38,271 bases of DNA from Emcibacter sp. (GTDB lineage: Bacteria; Pseudomonadota; Alphaproteobacteria; Sphingomonadales; Emcibacteraceae), in the NCBI GenBank assembly GCA_026982375.1, contig JALSHF010000217.1, positions 1 to 38,271 of the forward strand, in the 5' to 3' direction. Under the pieces are notes generated by a model. It saw nothing but the letters and a program-made list of their open reading frames with translations. It was not told the DNA's origin and searched no databases. Shown one piece after another: positions 25,037 to 32,173 of this stretch (positions are counted from its first letter, which is position 1; each line of letters begins with the position of its first letter). A program made the translations under genes and the position numbers.

Positions 25037-26182
25037 CTAGAGTGTTTTTGTATACATACGGTAGTTTTTATAACGCCAACAACCGATGGTTTCCAGCATT
25101 TTGGAAAGGCGGCTATTATCCTCTAAAACCCAAGACAGTTCCGCATGGGTGCAGCCGGAATTGGCGGCATGAATTCGGCATTCTTCGATGAGGGCAAAGG
25201 CCATTGCACCGCCAACGGCGGTATTTTGAAATTCTTTTCGAACGCCCATCAAGGGGACGCGAACCGTTTTATAGGTTGGCCTGATCTTAAGGCGCCATAA
25301 CAGCTTGAAAATACCGAAAGGAAACAGGCTTCCCTTTATATCGGTGATGATTTCGTTCAGATTGGGCAGCGCGACCATCATCGCCATGGGCACCCCGTCA
25401 TATTCTGCGATATAGGCGAAATCCTCACGGATCAGGAGCTTCATATCTTTTACGGTTTTATTCAGCTCGGCTTCGGTAAAGGGCAAAGCCATCCAATTGC
25501 CCGACCAAGCATCATTAAAAATTTCGAGAATGGTTTTTAAATCCTGCTCGTAATTTTTCATATTTATGGGGCGTAGTCTGATTTTGCCGTCTCTCATGCT
25601 GCGGGTGATCATTTTTTTGATGGTCGGCGGCAGAACATCTTGGTCAAACTTCAGGTAATAAGCCCATAAATCCTTAATTTTCTCCATGCCATAATTGGTC
25701 ATCAAGTCTTGATAATAGGGCAGAGCATGGTTCATCATCAAACTTGGCGGCGTATCAAAACCATCAACAAGCATGCCCGCTTCTTCATTAATAGACAGGC
25801 TGAAGGGGCCAATCACCTTGTCACGGCCATTCTGTTTTAACCATTGGAATGCCGTGTCCAGAAGGGCGCCGGCAGCTTGATCGTCGTTGATACATTCAAA
25901 AAACCCGAAATGCCCGATTTTTTCATGATATTTCTGTTCCACCAACTCATCAATCTGGGCGCTGATCCGGCCCACAACCCGCTCCCCTTTGCAGGCCAGC
26001 CAGAATTTTGCGCGGGCATGTTTAAAATAAGGGTTTTTTGACGGATCCAAGACTTCCATGCGTTCCAATATCAGGGGCGCAACCCAATTGGGGTCATCTT
26101 TATAAAGATCCCAGGGCAATTTGACGAAGCGTTTCAGGTCCTGTTTGTTTGTCACCTCTTTTATGGTGATGGCTGATGTCAT
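25037..26182 (-). CDS. bcerS: GNAT-fold N-acyltransferase, bacterial ceramide synthase type
   Basis: In Caulobacter a GNAT-like protein in the sphingolipid locus N-acylates 3-ketosphinganine. I assign this 381-residue protein to that type from its location and features. The N-terminal part has VKLPWDLYKDDPNWVAP, then HFGFFECIND (about 91-100), INEEAGMLVDGFDTPPSLMM (131-150) and PYYQDLMTNYG, typical of this long GNAT-like family. The C-terminal GNAT fold ends HAELSWVLEDNSRLSKMLET. There is no signal peptide. It starts ten bases after lptG, with an AAGGA ribosome site overlapping the lptG stop codon, so it is probably coupled to LptF-LptG. Annotation tools may call it only a GNAT acetyltransferase. 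Confidence 0.78.
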   Translation of the reverse strand: MTSAITIKEVTNKQDLKRFVKLPWDLYKDDPNWVAPLILERMEVLDPSKNPYFKHARAKFWLACKGERVVGRISAQIDELVEQKYHEKIGHFGFFECINDDQAAGALLDTAFQWLKQNGRDKVIGPFSLSINEEAGMLVDGFDTPPSLMMNHALPYYQDLMTNYGMEKIKDLWAYYLKFDQDVLPPTIKKMITRSMRDGKIRLRPINMKNYEQDLKTILEIFNDAWSGNWMALPFTEAELNKTVKDMKLLIREDFAYIAEYDGVPMAMMVALPNLNEIITDIKGSLFPFGIFKLLWRLKIRPTYKTVRVPLMGVRKEFQNTAVGGAMAFALIEECRIHAANSGCTHAELSWVLEDNSRLSKMLETIGCWRYKNYRMYTKTL

Positions 26183-26189
26183 GTGAGTA

Positions 26190-26194
26190 TCCTT
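26190..26194 (-). promoter_or_regulatory. Ribosome binding site overlapping the lptG stop codon
   Basis: AAGGA on the minus strand overlaps the lptG TAA and lies seven bases before the acyltransferase ATG at 26182. This ties translation of the acyltransferase to that of lptG. Confidence 0.65.
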
Positions 26195-27320
26195 ATTCTT
26201 CAGTCAGCAAAATAAAACTCAAGCCCATGAGGGCAAAAAGAAAAAACGGCAGCCAGGCCGCAATCATTGGCGGCACGGCACCATATTGGCCCAGGGCCAC
26301 AAACAGGTTGTTGATAACAAAATAGCCAAACCCCATAGCGCCGGTCAACGCAATCCGGCCGAAAAGATTGCCGCCCCGATGCAGCCCGAAAGCCGCAAGA
26401 CCCGCCAGCAAAGGCATGAGCAGCGTGCTGAGCGGCGCGACGAATTTCTGATATAGCATGGTTTCAAAACTTGCCGTGTTATGGCCTTCTTTTTTAAGTT
26501 GCGTAATGGCGGTGCGCAGTCTCTGGATGCTAACGCGATCCGGCTTAAGGGCCAAGGCGATAAAACGTTTTGGCGGGATATCCGTATCCCAGATAAGATT
26601 TTCCATGGGGGTGACTTTTAAAGTTTTGATGTCAAATTCCTTGACCTCGAACATTGTCCATTTATCATCGCGGAATACAGCAAAATCGGCCTTGATCAGC
26701 GAGGTGATTCGCTTGTCCTTGTCCCGAATATACTGGGTCACCTTATCCAGAAGTAAAATGCTGCCATTACGGCTGGCACTTTCCGCCTTGATCAAATTAT
26801 TCCCATCCGTGACCCATGTGTCATAAACCGTGTCAGGGGCAGGAGGCAGGTCGGCGGCATATTTATTCTCTTTCCAGTTCTTGAGCTCTGCCTTGGCGTG
26901 AACAGCCACGGTTTCCGTAAATACAAAATGCAGGCTGGCAATCAATAAAGACATGAGAAGAAGGGGCGTTATTATTCTAAAGGCTGACCAGCCGGACGCC
27001 TTCATAATGATAATTTCGCTGTGGATATTCAGGCCCGCGAGGCTAATGATAGCGGCCAAAAGAGCGACGAAGGGGGAAAAGAGCGACAATAATGTAGGTG
27101 TTCGAAGTGTCACATAATGCCACAGATCAGCATTGACCGCACCGTCCCCGGCCAATATGTCGTCAGATTCAGACAAGAGGTCGAGCATTTGCAATGTGGC
27201 TACCAGACCGATTAATATGATGATATATCGGCTGATGAAAAGCTTGGCCAGATAAACGTCCATACTACCAGGATTGAAAATTCCGCCGAGATGGCCCGAA
27301 AATTTGATAAATCGTTCCAT
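26193..27320 (-). CDS. lptG: LptG-type permease of the YjgP/YjgQ family
   Basis: LptF and LptG form the membrane core of the ABC transporter that extracts lipopolysaccharide from the inner membrane. This 375-residue protein has the family layout: about three membrane helices at the start (FISRYIIILIGLVATLQMLD onward), a central periplasmic beta-jellyroll (about 130-265), and three C-terminal helices ending MIAAWLPFFLFALMGLSFIL. It begins one base after lptF and ends ten bases before the acyltransferase. In most alphaproteobacteria I would expect lptD and surA next; their absence and the sphingolipid genes around it raise the possibility that it handles ceramide lipids. Confidence 0.92.
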   Translation of the reverse strand: MERFIKFSGHLGGIFNPGSMDVYLAKLFISRYIIILIGLVATLQMLDLLSESDDILAGDGAVNADLWHYVTLRTPTLLSLFSPFVALLAAIISLAGLNIHSEIIIMKASGWSAFRIITPLLLMSLLIASLHFVFTETVAVHAKAELKNWKENKYAADLPPAPDTVYDTWVTDGNNLIKAESASRNGSILLLDKVTQYIRDKDKRITSLIKADFAVFRDDKWTMFEVKEFDIKTLKVTPMENLIWDTDIPPKRFIALALKPDRVSIQRLRTAITQLKKEGHNTASFETMLYQKFVAPLSTLLMPLLAGLAAFGLHRGGNLFGRIALTGAMGFGYFVINNLFVALGQYGAVPPMIAAWLPFFLFALMGLSFILLTEE

Positions 27321-27321
27321 A

Positions 27322-28497
27322 TTAACTTACCGTCCGTAATCGTCTGATGATACGGCTTATGGCTTCCACCATAACCTCATAGATAATTTCAATACGGCGC
27401 AGCGGTAATCCGCCTACTTTATAGGCCCCGATATAATATAATCGCGCCGTGAGCAGGATGAAAATCACTGTCGGCAGCCAGATCACCAGCCAAGGGGAAA
27501 CCCCGCCCATAGCCGAGAAATTAAGGCCAAATTCCAGAAGTTTATGATAAACGAGCAGAATGATTACCCCGACGGTGATGCCAAGTGCCCGCCCGGATCT
27601 TTTGGCAACCAAACCCAGCGGAATGGCCAGAAACGGCACGATTAGAATTGAAAGTGCGCGGGCAATACGGGAATGAAGTGTCGCTATGATCGCGGGATCA
27701 TCACTTCCCCGCGCCTGCCAAAGCTCTATGATGGTCATTTCTTTTGCCTCTTGCCCCCGGTCACGGAAACTGGCAAAATTTGGCACATCCATGGGCAGGT
27801 CATGCATATCAAAATTGACGATATTAGGCCGGCTTTGGGTTAAATCCAGATCTATAATCATGCCATTATATACCCTCAAGATCAGAAAGCGTTGATCGGG
27901 AGAGACAAAAAAGCTGCCTCTTTCCGCGCTGATGGATTGAATTCGGCCATTGGCTGATTCTTTTTGAGCAAATATATTGATGAGCTCTCGTCCCGAATCC
28001 CGGGATTCCTCGATACGCAATGTCAGGCCATCGCCAAGATTTGTAAATTCCCCGGCTTTGATGCTGGCCCCTAATGCGCCGCTTCGCACATCAAAGACCA
28101 GACCTTGATAGGCGTATCGGCTATAGGGCTGGATGAAGCCAACGACGATGACATTTACGATAAGTAAGAATATGGCGATATAGAAAGTTGGCACGGCCAG
28201 ACGATTAAGACTCATCCCCGTGGCCAGCAAGGCGTCAAGTTCGCTGTTCAGCGCAAGTTTTCGTACCGCGAGAAGGACGCCTAAAAACATGGATAACGGC
28301 AAGACCAGCGTCAGATATTGCGGCATAAGATTGCCCAGCATGCGCCAGACAATATCAATCGGGCCGCCCTGATTAATCACAAAGTCAAAAAGACTGAGCA
28401 TTTTTTCCAATAAAAGCAATACAGCAGATATGCCCAAAGTCACCAATAGGGGCACAATTGTTTCTCGCAATATATATTTATCAATTTTTTTTAGCAT
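27322..28497 (-). CDS. lptF: LptF-type permease of the YjgP/YjgQ family
   Basis: This is the partner of LptG in the inner-membrane lipid exporter. The 391-residue protein starts MLKKIDKYILRETIVPLLVT, typical of LptF. It has three N-terminal helices including LPLSMFLGVLLAVRKLALNSELDAL (the cytoplasmic coupling segment that meets the LptB ATPase), a periplasmic beta domain (about 130-270), and three C-terminal helices after LHSRIARALSILIVPFLAIPLGLV. It is first in the minus-strand group lptF-lptG-acyltransferase-DUF502 and divergent from the lipid-kinase gene (142-base gap). No strong ribosome site precedes the ATG. No ATPase gene is in the window, so LptB or an equivalent must come from elsewhere. 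Confidence 0.92.
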   Translation of the reverse strand: MLKKIDKYILRETIVPLLVTLGISAVLLLLEKMLSLFDFVINQGGPIDIVWRMLGNLMPQYLTLVLPLSMFLGVLLAVRKLALNSELDALLATGMSLNRLAVPTFYIAIFLLIVNVIVVGFIQPYSRYAYQGLVFDVRSGALGASIKAGEFTNLGDGLTLRIEESRDSGRELINIFAQKESANGRIQSISAERGSFFVSPDQRFLILRVYNGMIIDLDLTQSRPNIVNFDMHDLPMDVPNFASFRDRGQEAKEMTIIELWQARGSDDPAIIATLHSRIARALSILIVPFLAIPLGLVAKRSGRALGITVGVIILLVYHKLLEFGLNFSAMGGVSPWLVIWLPTVIFILLTARLYYIGAYKVGGLPLRRIEIIYEVMVEAISRIIRRLRTVS

Positions 28498-28639
28498 TAA
28501 GTCGCTTTTGGTCTGGATTTAGCCTAATTTCCAACTTATAGCTTTTGATCTGCCAAGAATATAGCTAAAAGGAAAAATAATTTTTGCTTAATGACCTGTT
28601 TTTATGGTTTTTATAGGGCCAAAATAGAAAAAATAACAG

Positions 28640-29608
28640 TTGGAATCCGCGTTGGGAATTATTGCCATATTAAGTAGCCCGTCTTCTTTTGCCCATAATG
28701 GTGAAATGGAAAAAATTCGCACCATTATTGCAAGCGGGTCGGGTATTTTTCATTACGAAGTGGAAAAACATAAAGATATCGCCGAAGCCCTGACAAGGTT
28801 TCAGCAGGCGAATGTTGAAGCCATTGTCATTCTTGGGGATCGGGCGCTGACATCGGCAACTTTTGAGCATATTGTTGAGAAAAACCTGCTCAAAGGGATG
28901 GATATTCCTTTGGCGATTCTACCGGCGGGCGATAATAATATTGTTGCGGAAAATTTTGGCGCAAATCACCCGGAACCTCATCTTGCTTTAAAAAGCCTGC
29001 TGGAGAAGCATCAAAAAGGTAACTTGCCCGTAACAGAAATTCCGCTGATCAAACTGGAAGGCGTCAGGGGTGTTGGTTATCTTTACGGACTTTTCTTTTG
29101 TGCCGGTGAAGTGATTAAACAAAAGAATCTCTTTAAACGAAAAATATACGGAAAAAATTTATTTAAAGGCTTTCGTAATTGGCTGAATATAGTAATCCTC
29201 ATTCAATCCGCCTATCGCCGTTCCATGGGGAAAAATAAACTTGAAGAGGCTATCCGCATTAATCGAAATCAGCGCGGCGCCGTTGTCGGGCATTTTTTCA
29301 TGCTCCTGATCACGACCCTGGACAAATCTTTTTGGGGCGTGTCGACCCCGCATAACAAACAGCAGGATAAGGCGCATTTCATTAGTGTAGAAAATACCCC
29401 AAAAGCGATTTTGGCAACGGGCAAGCTGATGCTTGGCGGAAAATATGATGGTATTGACCATGTGGGCAACATCATTGCGGAAATTCAGCATGCCAGAATA
29501 GTGCTTCAGACACCGTTTGTTCTTGATGGCAGCTATTATGAAACGGATGAGACAGGCGAATTATTTGTCACTGTAACAAATCGCCTGAAATTCATCAAAT
29601 TAAGCTAA
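28640..29608 (+). CDS. Divergent diacylglycerol-kinase-like lipid kinase (candidate ceramide kinase)
   Basis: The 322-residue protein has the DAGK/sphingosine-kinase fold order: a first strand IIAILSSPSS, the region AIVILGDRAL (62-70) where the family has its GGDGT loop, and LAILPAGDNNIVAENFG (91-107) matching the usual LPxGTxNDFA motif. Both motifs are altered: GGDGT reads LGDRA. A lipid kinase in the Caulobacter sphingolipid locus phosphorylates ceramide, so the same role is proposed here with caution. The start is TTG at 28640; an in-frame stop two codons upstream limits it and no good ribosome site is seen, so the ATG at codon 23 is an alternative. Its end overlaps spt by nine bases, convergently. 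Confidence 0.72.
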   Translation: MESALGIIAILSSPSSFAHNGEMEKIRTIIASGSGIFHYEVEKHKDIAEALTRFQQANVEAIVILGDRALTSATFEHIVEKNLLKGMDIPLAILPAGDNNIVAENFGANHPEPHLALKSLLEKHQKGNLPVTEIPLIKLEGVRGVGYLYGLFFCAGEVIKQKNLFKRKIYGKNLFKGFRNWLNIVILIQSAYRRSMGKNKLEEAIRINRNQRGAVVGHFFMLLITTLDKSFWGVSTPHNKQQDKAHFISVENTPKAILATGKLMLGGKYDGIDHVGNIIAEIQHARIVLQTPFVLDGSYYETDETGELFVTVTNRLKFIKLS

Positions 29609-30829
29609 AATTCGCTTGGGTATATCCTGCAACAGGCCAAGTTTTGTGCCGACCAGAATGAATTTTTCCAGCATAAAGTCGATCTGCTCGTGATTATGAG
29701 CCGCAGAAAGACTACAGCGCATCAGATTTAATTTCTTTGGGGTTGCGGGCGGCAGGGCAAGGTTAACATAAACCCCTTCCTTGATCATTTCGCCCCAAAA
29801 AGCAATCGCCGTATCTTGCTCAGCTATAATGATGGCTGCGATCGGGCTTTCGCCTGTGGTGCCCATGTCAAACCCGGCCTGACTTAATCCATTGTTGAGC
29901 CGTCTTGAGTTGCTGAGTAATTTAGCGCGAAGATTGCTGTTGGCAATTAATTCCAATGCCTTGGTCGCAGAGGCGACAACGGACGGCGGCAGGGATGCCG
30001 TAAATATATAAGGGCGGCATACAAGGCGCAAAGCTTCGAATTTCGGGTTGTTGGAGACGCAATAGCCGCCAATCGTTCCCACCGACTTGCTAAAGGTGCC
30101 GACGATAAAGTCTATTTGATCCTCAACGCCCTGTTCCTGCGCGACGCCGCGTCCGGTTTCGCCGAATACGCCGATTGAGTGGGCTTCGTCAACAAGGACA
30201 AACGCGTTATGGGCCTTGGATATCCGGGTGAGCTCTTTTAAGGGTGCCTGATCACCAAGCATGCTGTATACGCCTTCCAAGACGACCAGAATTCCGGCTT
30301 GGGGATCATTCTTTCGGATACGGGTAAGCTTTTTGTCCAGATTATCCGCATCATTATGTTTGAAGCGCACGACAGTGGCATTGCCCATGGCGCAGCCATC
30401 ATAGATGCTGGCGTGACTGTCCGCATCGATAACGACATAATCCTTTGGGCCCGCTAGGGTCGCAATGATGCCAAGATTGGCCTGATAACCCGTAGAAAAA
30501 ACGATAGCATGCTGCGTATCATAGAATTTTTTAAGGGTATCTTCCAATTTTTTATGGCTGTTATAGGTACCATTCAGCATGCGAGACCCCGTCGTGCCGG
30601 TGCCTAAAGTAAGCAGGGCCTCCTGGGCGGCATCCATGCATTCCTGATTAAACGTCATACCCATATAATTATTGGTGCCGGCAAGGATGGTTTTCCGGCC
30701 ATTGATAATGGCGGTTGTTGGTGACAATACCTGTTCCATACTAACGGTGAAGGGGTTTGCCGCGCCCTTTGGAAGACTGTTATAGTCATTCAGGATCGAG
30801 TCAAATTTTTCAAAAAGATCAAATGTCAT
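29600..30829 (-). CDS. spt: Serine palmitoyltransferase
   Basis: Spt condenses L-serine with a fatty acyl thioester to 3-ketosphinganine, the first step of sphingolipid synthesis. The 409-residue protein is a soluble alpha-oxoamine synthase. The PLP lysine is K248 in GTFSKSVGTIGGY; D214 and H217 in DEAHSIGVFGETGRG and H139 in DADSHAS contact the cofactor. GTGTTGSRMLNGTY is close to known bacterial Spt. Related enzymes (glycine C-acetyltransferase, 5-aminolevulinate synthase, BioF) share these motifs; the ACP gene overlapping by four bases (ATGA) and the ceramide genes around favour Spt. Confidence 0.88.
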   Translation of the reverse strand: MTFDLFEKFDSILNDYNSLPKGAANPFTVSMEQVLSPTTAIINGRKTILAGTNNYMGMTFNQECMDAAQEALLTLGTGTTGSRMLNGTYNSHKKLEDTLKKFYDTQHAIVFSTGYQANLGIIATLAGPKDYVVIDADSHASIYDGCAMGNATVVRFKHNDADNLDKKLTRIRKNDPQAGILVVLEGVYSMLGDQAPLKELTRISKAHNAFVLVDEAHSIGVFGETGRGVAQEQGVEDQIDFIVGTFSKSVGTIGGYCVSNNPKFEALRLVCRPYIFTASLPPSVVASATKALELIANSNLRAKLLSNSRRLNNGLSQAGFDMGTTGESPIAAIIIAEQDTAIAFWGEMIKEGVYVNLALPPATPKKLNLMRCSLSAAHNHEQIDFMLEKFILVGTKLGLLQDIPKRILA

Positions 30830-31077
30830 TGTTCACTCAATAATTGTTTTACGATTTCGGCAAATTGGCCAACTGTTTCCAGATCCGGAAGCATGTTGAG
30901 AGGAACGGTAATGTCAAATTCATCTTCAATTTCAGACAAAATATCCATCACGTTCAGGGAATCAAGCTCCAGGTCAACGCTGAATAGGCTGTCTTTGGTA
31001 ATGGGGATATTTTTTTTATTAAAGGGAGCAATGAGCGTACAAATCTGCTCAAAAATTTCATCAATAGTTTGTGTCAT
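30826..31077 (-). CDS. Dedicated acyl carrier protein of the sphingolipid locus
   Basis: An 83-residue acidic four-helix carrier protein. The phosphopantetheine site is S40 in ELDSLNVMDILSEIEDEF. The sequence is clearly not the housekeeping AcpP (no standard DSLDTVELVMALEE), and the N-terminal half holds an unusual basic PFNKKNIPITKDSL stretch. It overlaps spt by four bases, so the two proteins are made together; it probably presents the acyl chain to Spt. It lies 55 bases after the reductase gene. Confidence 0.9.
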   Translation of the reverse strand: MTQTIDEIFEQICTLIAPFNKKNIPITKDSLFSVDLELDSLNVMDILSEIEDEFDITVPLNMLPDLETVGQFAEIVKQLLSEQ

Positions 31078-31132
31078 TTACATTTCCATCTGGAATATTC
31101 TTTGAAAATTGCACCCTGATTACAGGTGAACT

Positions 31133-32113
31133 TCACATCAAATTATTGTCTCTATACCATTTCAGGGTTTTTTTAAACCCTTGTTTTAAGGTGGTCTCAG
31201 GTTTCCAATTTGTCAGTTTCATAACATGTGGCCCCCGACATATCCAGTCCGAGTGGCATAATTCGTTAACTTTTTCGGGTGTGATCATGGGAATATAGCC
31301 AAATAATGTCGAAAATAAGACATTAATATGACCAAAAAATCTCAATATAAATCGGGGCAGAACGATATTAAAAGCATTTATATTCAATATGTTAGCAGCG
31401 GTTTCATACATTTCCTGATTGGAATATCCGTCTTTTTTTCCATCATCAACGTCAAGAATCTGGTCATGGCAGGCCTGATTTTCGCTTACCGCAATCAAGG
31501 CACGGGCCAGATCAGGCGCATAAATCCAAGAGGCTCTGTTATCCGCGCTGCCGGGCAGAATGGACATTCTATAAGAGACGGCCTTGAATATTTTCAGTGT
31601 CTCCTTGTCCTCTGGCCCATAAACCCCGGGAGGACGCAGGATGGTCCAGGGCATATCTCCCGCATGTTCGGTCAATATTTCTTCGCCTTTGCGTTTACTT
31701 TCAGCATATGCGGATAATTTTCTTTCCCGTGCGGCCAGTGATGACAATAAAATGAAATGAGGTTTTGCATGAGGTTTAGTTGCGGATTGGTGAATGACAT
31801 CCACCAGCGTTTTAACGGCGTGACTATTGATATGGTTAAAGTCATGTTTGGATCTGGCCTTGACCAGACCGGCAAGATGAAAAACAACATCGGTATTTTT
31901 GACGAGTTCCCCTAGGGCTTGCCGATTATCAAGATCACCTGATATCCAGTTGATTTTTTCTTTTTCCGGCTTTTCTTTTTTCGGCTTTTCTTTTTCCGGG
32001 CGGGGCCTGCGGGTCAGGGCATTGACCTGAAATCCCTGGGCGATGAGCTCATTTATTAAATGTTTGCCGACGAACCCTGTGGCTCCTGTCACTGCTGCAA
32101 TTTTTGTCATCAT
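31133..32113 (-). CDS. cerR: NAD(P)-dependent epimerase/reductase, 3-ketoceramide reductase (CerR) type
   Basis: CerR in Caulobacter reduces the 3-keto group of the sphingolipid intermediate. The 326-residue protein is an extended short-chain dehydrogenase: the nucleotide loop TGATGFVG (9-16), the serine pair in ILLSSLAA, Y136 and K140 of the YxxxK motif in SAYAESKRKGE, and RPPGVYGPED. A run of three pentapeptides of P[EK]KEK type (39-53) is inserted right after the second strand, where NADP specificity is set. Two tandem ATGs exist; an AAAGGG site lies rather far upstream. It sits between the fatty acyl-AMP ligase (60 bases upstream) and the ACP. Confidence 0.82.
   Translation of the reverse strand: MMTKIAAVTGATGFVGKHLINELIAQGFQVNALTRRPRPEKEKPKKEKPEKEKINWISGDLDNRQALGELVKNTDVVFHLAGLVKARSKHDFNHINSHAVKTLVDVIHQSATKPHAKPHFILLSSLAARERKLSAYAESKRKGEEILTEHAGDMPWTILRPPGVYGPEDKETLKIFKAVSYRMSILPGSADNRASWIYAPDLARALIAVSENQACHDQILDVDDGKKDGYSNQEMYETAANILNINAFNIVLPRFILRFFGHINVLFSTLFGYIPMITPEKVNELCHSDWICRGPHVMKLTNWKPETTLKQGFKKTLKWYRDNNLM
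31955..31999. repeat. Three tandem 15-base repeats inside cerR
   Basis: Three units of CTTTTCTTTTTYCGG (first base T in the first copy; Y varies) follow each other without gaps. On the coding strand they give PEKEK-PKKEK-PEKEK. The 15-base period preserves the frame. Poly-T tracts inside each unit make slippage likely. Confidence 0.88.
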
Positions 32114-32173
32114 AAGAAATGGTAATCCCTTTGATCAAGAGATTACCGCCATAAGTGTTTGTTCGTCAATGGT

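Noticed and set aside
30826-31077. The ACP as the housekeeping AcpP
   Set aside because: Its recognition helix and N-terminus differ from AcpP, and it overlaps spt rather than lying by fabG/fabF.
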